64,000 nucleotides of DNA, taken from contig NC_050097.1 of the NCBI RefSeq assembly GCF_902167145.1, positions 43,446,095-43,510,094 on the forward strand, in the 5' to 3' direction. The notes beneath the pieces are model-generated. The model was given only the letters and a program-made list of their open reading frames with translations, was not told where the DNA came from and did no database searches. Of this stretch, positions 11,301 to 21,196 are shown piece after piece (position 1 is the first letter of the stretch; each line of letters begins with the position of its first letter). Source of the DNA: Zea mays (taxonomy: Eukaryota > Streptophyta > Magnoliopsida > Poales > Poaceae). The position numbers and the translations under genes were made by a program.

Positions 11301-11424
11301 GCACCATTACAACATTGGAGAGCCACGTGGGGTAAGCCACCGGCTCGATGAATTTAGCCTCTAGGAGGCGGTGCACCTCCGCCTTGGCGGCCTCTGTCTT
11401 TTCGTCGGACATTTTGCGAAGCCT
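8387..11424 (-). pseudogene. pol: Element A pol: reverse transcriptase, RNase H and integrase, broken
   Basis: Leftward from 11424 the translated sequence covers RT (palm motif YVDD near 10966-10977, fingers around KWRMCIDFTSLNK), RNase H (IHCDGAWGHAGAG, 10129 onward) and integrase (zinc-finger CEACQ; catalytic acidic residues in GLDIVGPLP, TVDNGKQFD and the VVERANGK helix), ending SWNIDNLRKFF at 8387. It has no chromodomain, as expected for the Tat lineage. Breaks: in-frame TAG at 11427-11425 at the start of RT, a frameshift near 11293-11299, an in-frame TAG at 10132-10130 between RT and RNase H, and two frameshifts near 8935 and 8870 in integrase. Gag-pol would act in cytoplasmic particles to copy the RNA and integrate the DNA. 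This copy cannot make an intact polyprotein. Confidence 0.88.
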
Positions 11425-14049
11425 CTACTTTTTTGGTCGCATCGAAGGGTCAATTCCCAAGCTGTGCTCAATTATGGATCGGCTGACTCCGACCAGGTCG
11501 AGGGCGGACCAGGAGAAGACATCTTTATTCTTGGACAGGCAGCAGAGGAGTTTCTCTTCTTCATGCGAGGTGAGGTCTTCGCTGATAGTGACTGTCTGCT
11601 TGGGCGTGGCCTGATCGAGGGGGACAGTCTTGGTCCCGTCTTGGCTCTGCAGCTGTGCCTTGTCGTGTTGTTTATCGGTTGGGCTTGCGGGCGCGGGGAC
11701 CTCGCGCTGGGCCGTGAGGCAGTGCACATTTCTCTGACCGGGCACGAAGTCCCGCTCTATGTTGCGCGCCGTCTGCTGGTTGCCGTAGACCGTAATGACG
11801 CCTAGCGGACCTGGTATCTTCATACATTGGTACAGTCCGTGAATGGCGGCTTCGAACTTATTGATGGAGCCCCGACCCATGATGGCGTTGTATGGATATA
11901 CCATATCCACGATATCGAAAGTCACTTGCTCACTTCGGGCATTGGGTGCTACACCGAAGGAGAGGGGCAATTCTATTTTGCCGACGGGAAAGGTGCCCTT
12001 GCCGCCGAAGCCATACAACGGGTTGTCCGAAGGCTTGAGCAGGCTGTGGCTTATACCCATGCGGTCGAAGGCGTGGAGGAAGATGATGTCCGCCTGACTG
12101 CCGTTGTCGACTAGGACTTTGTGTAGGTCCCAGCCTGCCACGCTGTAATTGATAACCATAGCGTCGATGTGGGGGGCGCTGCGCAGGTCAACATCTCGTG
12201 CGTCGAAGGTTAGCGGTATGTAGGACCACTTTGTCTGCACGACTAGGCCAGTGACGGCGACATGGTTGATGCTGCGGTAGTGGTCCCGCTTCTGCCGCTT
12301 GGTGTCGAAGTCAGTGCTGGACCCCCCAGTTATCATGTGAATGACTCCGCGATATGGTTGATCGGCGAAGTCTTCCTGCTTTGGGGCGTGGGGGATGTTT
12401 TGATGTTGCTGGTGTGGTGGTGGGGGTGGGGGAGGTACGATTTGTACTTCCTGATGGTGTTGGTAAGCGTGGTGCGGTGGATGCGGGGCGGGGGCGTGGA
12501 TATATGGTGGAGGGGGTTGCTGGTAAGTGTGCGCGACAACTCTGGGGTTGTCGGCTGGCTGCACCCGTGCCATTCTGTCTCTGGTGGCCTTTGTTTCGGG
12601 GCAGTCTTTGGTTTGGTGGGCGCAGTCTTCGCCATGGAAGAGGCAGTAGAATCGGCGCGGCGGCTGCGCACGCCCTCGACCCCTACCACGAGTTCCATTT
12701 CCGCGGCCCTGGGGGGGGATATTCCTGGCGACGAGGGGGTCAGCAGCGGGATGCTGGTTGGCGATGTTGTGCACTTGCTGCTGATTGCGGCCGTCTCGAC
12801 CGGAGTCTGGCTGCGGAGTCCTCGTCCACGTGCGGCTGGACTGCGGAGCATCTTTGGGTTTCCGCTGTGACTCAACCTTGCACTGGTGGAGCTCTTCGGA
12901 TTTGGCATATTTTTCAAAGAGCTGATATAGCTCCTGGAGGTTCTTGGGCGGATCTCTGATACAGTGGCTGTAGAGGACGCCGGCACGAAGGCCACTGATG
13001 GCGTAGTGGATAGCGATCTGATCATCGACGGAGGGCAGCTGTGACTTGAGTGTTAAAAATTTGCGGTAATACTCCTGCAGAGTCTCCTTTTCCAGCTGCT
13101 TGCAAAGCGAGAGCTCGGCCAAGGCGTCGGTGTCTGGGCGGTAGCCTTGGAAGTTGAGTAGGAACTTATCCCGGAGGCTTCTCCAGGAATCAATGGACAG
13201 CGGAGGCAACCTGGTGAACCAGGTGAGAGCTAGGCCCTCCAGGGCGATGATGAAAGACTTCGCCATTGTGGCATTGTCCCCTCCGGAAGATGCAACGGCT
13301 ACCTGATAACTCATTATATATTGTGTTGGGTCGGTGCTGCCGTTGTACTTGGGATATGCCCCTGCCAGGAAGTTAGCTGGCCAAGGCGTCACTTGCAGGT
13401 GTGGCGCCAGGGGACTTCGCTCGTCGAGGTAGTTGACCCCTTGGAATGGCGCGGCGTGCGGGAAGGTGTGGTCGCGCTGGGGGAAACGCGGGCCTTCCGG
13501 TTGTGCGCGGTCTTGCAGGGGTGGCCCATGCTGCAGGCCGAGGTGGCCTTCGCGCGTGTCTTCCAGTTGTGCGCGCTGCTGGAGGGGTGGCCCGTGCTGT
13601 AGGCCAAGGTGGCCTTCGCGCTGCATCAGCGCGATCTCCCGCTCGAGGTCTTGGGCCTTCTGCTCTTCGTCGCGTATCATTTGCCGCACTTTGGCTAGTG
13701 CGGACACGCGCTGGCGCTTAGCCTCCAGTATCTCTTTCTGCCTTTGGAGATTGCGGTTCTTGAGGCGCAGGGCACGCAGCTGTAGCTGTTCTTCCGCTGA
13801 GATGCCGAGGACTTCACCATCCTCGGTGAGGTCCGCGCCCTCCAGTGGGGCGAAGCCTGGGGGTGGCTGCGATTGTCCTTCAGGGCCGCAGGTGTGGAGA
13901 GTGTCGTCTTCGCAGGTGCGGGGAACATTGTCTTCAGTGGCCTCTTGGTGGGTGGATTGGGTAAGGGCGAGGGCTTTGCCCTTTCTTGCGGCGAGCAGTG
14001 CTGCCTTCGCAGCCTCGTCAGCCTTCGGGTTAGCTCTCTTAGGTGCCAT
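11425..14049 (-). CDS. gag: Element A gag-protease polyprotein
   Basis: The frame is open for 874 codons from the ATG at 14049, which lies about 20 bp inside the primer site and begins MAPKRANPKADEAAK. Residues about 85-155 form a charged coiled coil. Two copies of an EGHLGLQHGPPLQ repeat follow. The retrotransposon gag core is at about 240-330 (TQYIMSYQVAVASSGG, LALTWFTRLP). A divergent Cys/His knuckle FYCLFHGEDCAH is at about 468-484. The pepsin-type protease motif is VDNGSQADII (about 647-656), with N in place of the usual S/T after the catalytic D. The frame then enters the RT N-terminal linker and stops at TAG 11427-11425. Gag forms the particle and protease would cleave it. The gag core resembles the gag of the Zeon-type element at 60680-62197. 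Confidence 0.88.
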   Translation of the reverse strand: MAPKRANPKADEAAKAALLAARKGKALALTQSTHQEATEDNVPRTCEDDTLHTCGPEGQSQPPPGFAPLEGADLTEDGEVLGISAEEQLQLRALRLKNRNLQRQKEILEAKRQRVSALAKVRQMIRDEEQKAQDLEREIALMQREGHLGLQHGPPLQQRAQLEDTREGHLGLQHGPPLQDRAQPEGPRFPQRDHTFPHAAPFQGVNYLDERSPLAPHLQVTPWPANFLAGAYPKYNGSTDPTQYIMSYQVAVASSGGDNATMAKSFIIALEGLALTWFTRLPPLSIDSWRSLRDKFLLNFQGYRPDTDALAELSLCKQLEKETLQEYYRKFLTLKSQLPSVDDQIAIHYAISGLRAGVLYSHCIRDPPKNLQELYQLFEKYAKSEELHQCKVESQRKPKDAPQSSRTWTRTPQPDSGRDGRNQQQVHNIANQHPAADPLVARNIPPQGRGNGTRGRGRGRAQPPRRFYCLFHGEDCAHQTKDCPETKATRDRMARVQPADNPRVVAHTYQQPPPPYIHAPAPHPPHHAYQHHQEVQIVPPPPPPPHQQHQNIPHAPKQEDFADQPYRGVIHMITGGSSTDFDTKRQKRDHYRSINHVAVTGLVVQTKWSYIPLTFDARDVDLRSAPHIDAMVINYSVAGWDLHKVLVDNGSQADIIFLHAFDRMGISHSLLKPSDNPLYGFGGKGTFPVGKIELPLSFGVAPNARSEQVTFDIVDMVYPYNAIMGRGSINKFEAAIHGLYQCMKIPGPLGVITVYGNQQTARNIERDFVPGQRNVHCLTAQREVPAPASPTDKQHDKAQLQSQDGTKTVPLDQATPKQTVTISEDLTSHEEEKLLCCLSKNKDVFSWSALDLVGVSRSIIEHSLGIDPSMRPKK

Positions 14050-14069
14050 CGCGGGTGGTTTTCTCGTAG

Positions 14070-14087
14070 CACAAACGGTGGGCGCCA
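14070..14087 (-). other. Primer binding site of element A
   Basis: The minus strand reads TGGCGCCCACCGTTTGTG starting 2 bases inside the 5' LTR (LTR ends at 14090). The primer tRNA was not assigned. Confidence 0.75.
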
Positions 14088-14089
14088 AA

Positions 14090-14564
14090 TGTTGGTACTT
14101 GCTTTCAGTCGCAAAGGGGGGCCAACAAGGATGAACAGTGATGTCAACAGGGTTACGTGCTAGAAGGCAATAGCTCTGTTAATCTGGCCTCTCACGGGCA
14201 CTGTGCGGGGGTATTTATAGGTACCTGAGCGCCCAGCGCCTTGTGTTAAGGACGCATGTGCCCTCAGCTACCTAGGTTATCCCCAGAATATTCCCATAAA
14301 GCAGGGTTACAGACTGTAATTACAGGGATGCCTTTACAAATTAGGCCCGTAACACGCGGCGGCCACGCAGGGCCCGTTACAATGGGCCGGATCGCACGTG
14401 GGCCTCTAAGCTAGGCGAGGCTGCACTGTGGGATGACGCCGTCGCAGGCCTTCGTCTGGTGCTGAATCGAGCGAAGGGTGTCCCTGCCCGTTTTGTCTCT
14501 GTCAGACCAGCGACTGCAGCGAAGGCCTCGAGCGAAGGGTGGTGTCTTCGCCTTCGCCCCAACA
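14090..14564 (-). repeat. 5' LTR of element A (475 bp)
   Basis: It pairs with 2979-3453. A minus-strand TATAAATAC box is at 14219-14211. TSD ACATA follows at 14565-14569. Confidence 0.92.
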
Positions 14565-14569
14565 ACATA

Positions 14570-15563
14570 GTCTCATCAATTACATCAGAAAAGTCTTATC
14601 CATAATCATAATAAGACACATCTCATCCAGTACTAATAAGAGACAACATCTCATACCAAACTTGCTGAGAGCATAGAGCTTATTGTTTTAGGGCCCAGAT
14701 ACGTAGTAACTAAAACAAAATAATTTATCTGAGACGCGAAACTCGCTATACAAGCATAGGAGGAAGCAACCTAAGCACAACATGGAATTAAACAGTGAGC
14801 CTAGAGTCAGAAAGAAACAGGAGCGAAAATTTGTCTACCTCCTAGATGTGAATGAAGTATTACACTTGTTATTGAGCACATCAAACATCATCATCCACCG
14901 TATCTTGTTCCCCTGGCAAGTTCCTACTGGGGCAGGGAACTGGTGCTCACGACACTCTTCTTCCCACCATATTTCTGGCATCACAATTGGGGCAAATCAT
15001 GAGAAATGAAACAATAGACACTTCAGAAAATACATAACATTATGTGTCAACTACACAAGCATTTCTTTAACGTCACAAAATACGGGTAAAATTGATCCAT
15101 GGACCACATCTAATGGCGTTTAATAAAAGCAAACGTTAATAAACTGGAAGAGAAAAACATTGTCTATGACAGTGTTATCAGGTCATCCGATTAATTGTGA
15201 ATAGTTGTCCTAGTTGGCATCATGGACCCTAATAGGGAATACGACTCAATTAGGCCTATTAGTTGTCTGGTCATCCAATTAGTCATCAACTAATCACGAT
15301 TATTCAAACAAACAGAAGGAGAATGGAATTAGTTTTATGGTCATTCGATTAGTCATCAACTAATAACGATTAGTCAGACAAAAAGGAGAATGGAATTTCT
15401 AGGCAGCTTAGGACACGGGCTGCATCTAGGATGGCTTCACTGAGGCTCATGTTTTTCAGCCTGATTTGCAACCTACATGAAACCACCACCCTAGAGTTAT
15501 CTTCATTCTTGATTTGTACTCTAGAACATCTAGTATATTTGGTATAATAGTTCTAATATATAT
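14570..15563. other. CACTA internal sequence, no gene recognised
   Basis: This is AT-rich CACTA interior. Stop codons occur in all frames at short intervals. A more GC-rich patch at 14880-15010 might be a captured exon, but no protein family is recognisable. A 70-bp duplication (15269-15398) is listed separately. Confidence 0.5.
15269..15398 (+). repeat. Imperfect 70-bp tandem duplication in the CACTA interior
   Basis: GGTCATCCAATTAGTCATCA at 15269 and GGTCATTCGATTAGTCATCA at 15339 start two copies that continue to GGAGAATGGAATT. A weaker third relative, GGTCATCCGATTAATTGTG, is at about 15181. Confidence 0.75.
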
Positions 15564-15794
15564 AGGGTTGTTTGGTTTCACCTAACTAAAATTTAGTCTC
15601 TGTCACATCGAATGTTTGGATGATAATTTTGGGTATTAAATATAATTTAATTATAGTACTAATTATACATATGAAGACTAAAAGATTAGACGGATTTATT
15701 AAACCTAATTAAATTTATATTTAATGCTCATAATTGATATTCAAACAATTGATGTGACACAAAATAAGCTTTAGTCAAGGGAATCAAACTAGGG
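15564..15794. mobile_element. Castaway/Tourist-like MITE
   Basis: The roughly 230-bp segment has imperfect inverted ends about 55 bp long: the left end starts GGGTTGTTTGGTTTCACC with TGTCACATCGAATGTTTGG further in, and the right end reads in reverse complement TAGTTTGATTCCCTTGACT with TGTGTCACATCAATTGTTTG. The AT-rich middle includes an AAACCTAATTAAATT segment typical of grass Castaway-like MITEs. Exact ends and a TSD were not fixed. Confidence 0.55.
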
Positions 15795-15901
15795 GATAGT
15801 ACGACTAGGGGACGACCAAAGCCAACTTGCAATCCTGGTTGACAACTAATCGCAGCTAGTTACGTAGTCTATCCCATGGCGACTAGAATTGACAAGACAT
15901 C

Positions 15902-16743
15902 TGTTAGGATTTATGGGCTAGACCCAATTGAGAAATTCAAATAAATCCCAGATAAATCTCAAAAGCCCATTTAAGTGTATGGCTAGGGAATGGTGGAACC
16001 AATAGCACCATATTGCTAGTTTTAGTGGAGTAGAGCTAGTTTAAATATGGAAGCCACACTCACTCACCAAGTCATTGATGAGAGGAGAGAGTGTGGAGAG
16101 CCACACGCGCTCGCTCGCTCGCCGGGGCGGGGCGGGGCGCACGACATGCGTGTGAATGGTCCGCCAAAATCCAGCCCCTCGGCTTGCGGGGGCGCGGCTT
16201 CCTTTTGCCGTTTGAATTTTTGGTTGCTTGGCTGTTAAGTTTAGAATCCTAACCGATCGCTATAAAATCTAAATTGAACGCGAGATTTTCGCGGGCGGAT
16301 AAGATTGAAGAGAGCTATCTGGTCGCGGACTCGGCCATATAAAAGGCGTCTGGCAGCCAGCATCCAATTCATCCTAGTTTTCGCTTTCGCCTCTCTTCAC
16401 AGTTGGGCTGCCTTCCAGTTCTCTTCATCCAGACCGCAGACGTGCATCTGCGATCAGGAGAGCAGATCTCCGGAACCATTCGTCTTCTAGATCCTGCACC
16501 GGGAGAGGGCGAATAAGGTTTTTGGGAAGTGTCCTCACGCGACTGCTCGTGATCTTCTGACCTCGTCGACCCTGCTGATTTCGCTACTTCGACGTCGTCG
16601 ACCCTGCTGATTCCTGCCCGCGCCATCAACCAGTATGTCTGATCAGTACGCATCATCTGATTTGACTTTTTTACTTCAGTTCTTCTGATTTGGTCATGAT
16701 TTATATTCGGAATTTAATCTGGAATTTGTCTAATTATTCAACA
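15902..16743 (+). repeat. Probable solo LTR (842 bp) inside the CACTA
   Basis: The segment begins TGTTAGGATTTATGGG and ends TTATTCAACA. It holds a TATA box (CATATAAAAGG, about 16336-16346) after a GC-rich block. Flanking pentamers ACATC (15897-15901) and ACAAC (16744-16748) match at 4 of 5 bases, as an old TSD could. No primer site, polypurine tract or second LTR follows, so a solo LTR formed by LTR-LTR recombination is the likely reading. It may be Copia-type; the family is not assigned. Confidence 0.45.
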
Positions 16744-16854
16744 ACAACTTCATAACTTTGGTCCGAGTGTTACTAGACAATCAACTCCCATGATACCCAC
16801 AGCAGTTGGCGTCAAACACATGACCATTCAGTGAATAAACAAAAATCAATGAGT

Positions 16855-17053
16855 TTAGTGGTAGGTACTGACATGCTTCTCGATACTGAAAGGCACATAT
16901 TTGTATTTGATCATATGTACAATCTGGTGCTTCATTGTAAGGACAAAGAGAACAATCGAGTAGCAGAGGAGTATAGGCCAGAAGACAGGAACGTCAAACA
17001 CTGAGAAGAAAGTCATCACAAAAGCTATAACAAAAGCTTTTGTGATGGCATAC
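16855..17053 (-). pseudogene. RER1: Captured last exon of a host RER1 gene
   Basis: Leftward from 17053 the frame reads [15 protein letters not shown], then [15 protein letters not shown] and [14 protein letters not shown]. This is the conserved C-terminal third of plant RER1, a four-transmembrane Golgi protein that returns membrane proteins to the ER. Just upstream on the minus strand are a polypyrimidine tract and CTTTCAG (17060-17054), a perfect 3' splice site at the position where the exon would begin. The preceding CCCCTAACATC supplies a branch-site-like CTAAC. The capture was therefore of genomic DNA with intron, not of cDNA. Upstream exons (LPEFKFW and earlier) are not found nearby. 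After the KYVPFS motif the tail departs from what I know of RER1 and stops at 16855. Pack-CACTA-type capture of host exons is a known process. Confidence 0.75.
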
Positions 17054-17281
17054 CTGAAAGAGAAGAAAATAGATGTTAGGGGATATATTGGATAGAAACC
17101 ACATGAATGATCTGTAGTAAGAATGAAAATAACTAATCCAGAAAATGCTAGAAACGAATGAGCAACCACTAGGGATGCCAGTTTTGCTCTCTTTGGATCA
17201 TTAGGTTGACTCAAAACACGTTTGATTTGGCTTTCAAGGAAAAGCAAATGGGGTAGAAATAGCTGGGCCAGAATCAAGCAC
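17054..17281 (-). other. Intron-like sequence upstream of the RER1 exon with an open frame
   Basis: The frame stays open upstream of the splice acceptor for about 70 codons ([20 protein letters not shown], then a hydrophobic stretch [18 protein letters not shown]). This does not match RER1 as I know it. It may be a chance frame in the captured intron or part of a second captured exon joined by the CACTA. No start codon context or splice donor was fixed. Confidence 0.35.
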
Positions 17282-17456
17282 TGGTATAACCACTTGCATC
17301 CCTAGCAACCACACACGCACACACATTCCTAAAAGGATTAAATTATAAGCATCAAATACATAGAAAGTAGTCAAAGCACTTCGTATACTGCATTTTTAAT
17401 GCATGCTACCAATACCATTCTCACAATAAAAACTTGCACCCGGTAACAATTTATGA

Positions 17457-17664
17457 TGTGTTTGGTTCGGTGTCAACAAGGGATGGGACAGGATCAACCC
17501 TGGGTTGACCCCGTCCCTTATTTTTTGAGGGATGGCCTCATCCACTATTTTTGAAGAATATTTCTTGACACCGACTCTGGACCTCCAAACCAAACATGGG
17601 TCAAGTTAGAATGATCCCGTCCATCCCTCTTCATCCTTCCTCGTCCATCCATCCAAACAATACC
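17457..17664. mobile_element. Possible MITE with GTTTGG/CCAAAC ends
   Basis: The left edge GTGTTTGGTTCGGTG and right edge CATCCATCCAAACAATAC are roughly inverted. Internal GATCAACCCTGGGTTGACCC contains a short palindrome. The ends match only over 8-10 bases and no TSD is clear. Confidence 0.3.
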
Positions 17665-18319
17665 TTAATCAACACATAAAAAATGCACTCCCAACTGTGG
17701 TTAAAAGAGGGAGTACATGACACTAGTTATGGTAAACTATCAACGAAAGACTGAACCCCCAACAGAAAACTCCTGGACAAACATTACTGTAAATTTCAAA
17801 GGCAATGATCGAAGTATATGGCTGCCTGAACTCTTTCACCAAACTGGGAACACTTCAAACTTGGGCTAAAACCAATGTTACCTGACGAGTTCACAGAAAT
17901 ATAATGATTAAAACTATGTCAGGTTATGATGTTAGTCATATTTTTAGCTGTGGTGTCAGTAAAACCACCCATAAGCGTTTAGCTATAGAGACCTCCACAG
18001 GACCACCCTCAGAAAATGATATTGCAGAGAAATGTCACAAATTATGCGGAGGCGCCGGTGGGCGGGCCGGCTGGGGCGTCGGCGGGGCCGCCGACGGGGC
18101 GGTGAGGGGCGCGGCGGGTGGGGGCGTCAGCGGTGCGGGCGCGACGGGCGAGGCCGATGGCGGGAGCTCTTGCGGGAGGGGCCGGGGGCGCACGCTCCGG
18201 CGGCCGTGGTCGAGGGCGGGCGCGGCCGGGGGCGGGAGCTCCAGCGGGCGCGACGGGCTAGGTCGGGGGCGCACGCTCCGGCAGATGGAGCCTCGGGCAC
18301 GCTCTATGGTAGGTGGAAG
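17665..18319 (+). other. CACTA interior with a GC-rich possible captured fragment
   Basis: From about 18045 to 18310 the sequence is over 75% G+C and carries two copies of a GCGGGAGCTC...GGGGGCGCACGCTCCGGC block (near 18164 and 18231). The AT-rich part before it (17904-18044) contributes to a plus-strand frame including SKTTHKRLAIETSTGPPSEN. On the minus strand the GC block reads as Pro/Ala-rich. This composition contrasts sharply with the rest of the CACTA and resembles a grass first exon or promoter, so gene capture is suspected. No gene family is recognised. AAACG at 18320-18324 is the left TSD of the CRM element. Confidence 0.35.
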
Positions 18320-18324
18320 AAACG

Positions 18325-18731
18325 TGATGAGGACATCACTTCTATACATACAATGAATGGACCGATAACACAATCGCGTGCATGATAGCTAATTCTCCAG
18401 GTACGTTCTGCCCTAGTCAATTGTGTTTCAGAGCTTACGCTTGGGGCCATGGATGTTTTGATGATTAGGAACCTTGGCGAGGACCAGCAAGGACTTGGGA
18501 AAGGCCTAGGTGTTAAGGAGGAGCAGCAAGGGCGCCCACAATAGGAAGAAGATCAAGTTCGACTCGGCTACGACTCCATCTCGGGTTCCAGGACCAGTCT
18601 GCACTAAAATGGACGCCCAAGATGCATCCGGACTCCTATTGCGACAGATTTGATATGGTTGGAAAGATAAGAAGATTATCTAACCAACCCAACTGGTTCC
18701 ACCCTAAAATTCGTCCGGAGTCAATGGGAAT
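18325..18731 (+). repeat. CRM 5' LTR, first part
   Basis: 407 bp from TGATGAGG to the Huck1 insertion point. The last five bases GGAAT (18727-18731) are the left TSD copy of Huck1. It aligns base for base with 53886-54292 of the 3' LTR with about 22 substitutions and continues at 32849. Confidence 0.92.
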
Positions 18732-20456
18732 TGTCGGTGTTTCGACCCCAGGGGATCCCTGGACCGACGAGTAAATTGTCGTCGCGTGCCCCAGCCCAGA
18801 TGGGTCGGCGCGAGATGGAGCGCGAAGGGGGGAAGAAGCCGGAGGGAGACAGGCGTAAAAGGGGAAACCCACGACCTTCGTGTTTGTCCCGCGCCCAGGT
18901 CGGGTGCGCTTGCAGTAGGGGGTTACAAGCGTCCGCGAGGGAGGGAGCGAGAGGCCTATGCGCGTGCCGTCCCGTCCTTCCCCGCGCGGCCAACCCCCTG
19001 TAAGAGGACCCTGGACCTTCCTTTTATAGGCGTAAGGAGAGGATCTAGGTGTACAATGGGAGGTGTAGCAGTGTGCTAACGTGTCTAGCAGAGAAGAGCT
19101 AGTGCCCTAAGTACATGCCGTCGTGGCAGCCGGAGAGGTTTTGGCACCCGGTTCGTGTGGTGTCGTGGTCGTCGGAGGAGCGCTGGAGCCTAGCAGAAGG
19201 ACAGCTGTCGGGGCTGTCGAGTCCTTGCTGACGTCTCCTTGCTTCCGTAAGGGGGCTGAGAGCCACCATCGTCATGGAGCATGCGGGGCGCCATCACTAC
19301 TTGTTTATCGGGGCGAGCCAGATCGGACGCCGGTCTTGTTCCCCGTAGCCTGAGTTAGCTTGGGGTAGGGTAATGATGGCGCCTCCTGTGACGTGGTCGG
19401 TCCGAGCCCTGGGTTGGGCAAGGTGGAGGCTCCTTCGAGGTCGAGGTCGAGTCTGTCTTCCGAGGTCGAGGTCGAGCCCGAGCCCCTGGGTCGGGCGAGG
19501 CGGAGACCGTCGGATGAGGCCAGGGCTGAGTCCGAGCCCTGGGGTCGGGCGAGGCGGAGTTTGTCGTCTTCCGGGGCCGAGCCCGAGTCCGAGCCCTAGG
19601 GTCGGACGAGGTGGAGTTCGTCGTCTTCCGGGGCTGAGCCCGAGTCCGAGCCCTGGGGTCGGGCGAGGCGGAGTTCGTCGTCTTCCGGGGCTGAGCCCGA
19701 GTCCGAGCCCTGGGGTCGGGCGATGCGGAGTTCGTCGTCTTCCGGGGCTTAGCCCGAGTCCGAGCCCTGGGGTCGGGCGATGCGAAGTTCGTCGTCTTCC
19801 GGGGCTGAGCCCGAGTCCGAGCCCTAGGGTCGGGCGATGCGGAGTTCGTCGTCTTCCGGGGCTGAGCCCGAGTCCGAGCCCTGGGGTCGGGCGATGCGGA
19901 GTTCGTCGTCTTCCGGGGCTGAGCCCGAGTCTGAGCCCTGGGGTCGGGCGATGCAGAGTTTCCTATGGCGCCTGAGACTAGACTTGGCTGCTGTCAGCCT
20001 CACTCTATCGAGTGGCACAGCAGTCGGAGCGGCGCAGGCGGCGCTGTCCTCTTGTCAGGCCGGTTAGTGGAGCGGCGAAGTGACTGCGGTCGCTTCGGCT
20101 TTGTCGACTGAAGGGCATGCGTCAAGATAAGGTGTCAGGCCACCTTTGCATTAAATGCTCCTGCGATACGGTCGGTCGGCGTTGCGACTTGGCCAAGGTT
20201 GCTTCTTGGCGAAGACTGGGCCTCGGGTGAGCCGAAGGTGTGTCCGTTGCTGGAGGGGGTCCTCGGGCGAGACATAAATCCTCCGGGGTCGGCTGCCCTT
20301 GCCCGAGGCTGGGCTCGGGCGAGGCGAGATCGTGTCCCTTGAGTGGACCGAGCCTTGACTTAATCGCACCCATCAGGCCTTTGCAGCTTTGTGCTGATGG
20401 GGGTTACCAGCTGAGATTAGGAGTCTTGGGGGTACCCCTAATTATGGTCCCCGACA
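18732..20456 (-). repeat. 3' LTR of Huck1 (1,725 bp)
   Basis: Minus-strand start TGTCGGGGACCATAATTAGG at 20456, end CGAAACACCGACA at 18732. A 57-bp unit containing GTCGGGCGATGCGGAGTTCG repeats about eight times between 19490 and 19955. A TATAAAA box is on the minus strand near 19027. The polypurine tract GGCTCGGGGGCTAC abuts it at 20457-20470. Confidence 0.93.
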
Positions 20457-21196
20457 GTAGCCCCCGAGCCTCGAAGGGAGTGTTAATACTCGCTTGGAGG
20501 CTTTTGTCGCCCTTTTTGCAAGGGGACCGGCCTTCTCGGTTGCATTTTGTTCCAGTGGGTGCGCGTGAGCGCACCCGCCGGGTGTAGCCCCCGAGGCCTC
20601 GGAGGAGTGGTTTGACTCCTTCGAGGTCTTAATGCGTTTCGCGATGCTTCGGCCGGTCTGGTTGTTCCCTTATGCGAGCTGGCCGTAGCCCGAGTGCACG
20701 GTCGAGTCCCAAGTTCTCGGGCTGGTATGTTGACGTTGTCAACGGTTTGGCCGGAGCCGGGTTTGCGAGAGCAGCCCCCGAGCCTCCGCACAGAGCGAGA
20801 GGACGGTCAAGGACAGACTCGACTTTTCTACATACGCCCCTGCATCGCCTTTCCGCAAGGAGGAGGGGGGAAAGCGCCATGTTGCCCTTGGAGGGCGCCG
20901 AACATGGTGTCTCCAGTGAGCTGCTAACGGGCAATCCGAGCGGACGCCCGTGCCCCATTTGTTAGGGGTCGGCTAGAGGCCCGGAGGCACGCTCCAAAAG
21001 TACCTGCGGGTGATTTGCCGGACCCGGTCCCCTTTTGACGGGGTCCGAGGGCTCGATGCCTCCCTATGATGGGATTCCATTACAAGATCGTTCCCGCTGG
21101 TCTCGGAAATGTCCTAGGGTACCTCGGGAGTGTAGCCCGAGCCTTGGTTATGTATCGAATGTACCCAGGGTCATCCCTCGCTCTGCGTCTTAGGCG

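Larger units (their letters stand above)
2979..14564 (-). mobile_element. Element A: Tat-lineage Gypsy LTR retrotransposon
   Basis: The 11,586-bp element has identical-length 475-bp LTRs (2979-3453 and 14090-14564) and a perfect TSD ACATA (2974-2978 and 14565-14569). Order in the transcription direction (leftward) is 5' LTR, primer site, gag-protease, RT-RNase H-integrase, tandem repeats, antisense gene, 3' LTR. Gag-pol sequence, absence of a chromodomain and the antisense gene place it in the Tat lineage near Cinful/RIRE2/Retand-type elements. I do not assign a family name. The LTRs differ at about 7 of 475 positions by eye, so it is a recent insertion. Pol is broken, so this copy is not autonomous now. 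Confidence 0.9.

Noticed and set aside
17904..18356. A 150-codon plus-strand frame as a host gene
   Set aside because: It crosses from CACTA sequence into the CRM LTR, and its middle is low-complexity Gly/Ala/Arg from the GC-rich block. Kept only as a possible captured fragment.
18325..18731. A solo CRM LTR fragment separate from the element at 49284-54775
   Set aside because: Its end matches across Huck1 via the GGAAT duplication, total length equals the 3' LTR, and AAACG flanks both outer ends, so it is the split 5' LTR of one element.
19373..19975. A 200-codon plus-strand frame with repeated PGLSPSPSPGVGRCG units
   Set aside because: It is the 57-bp LTR array of Huck1 read through in one frame. 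Similar frames occur in the other Huck LTRs.
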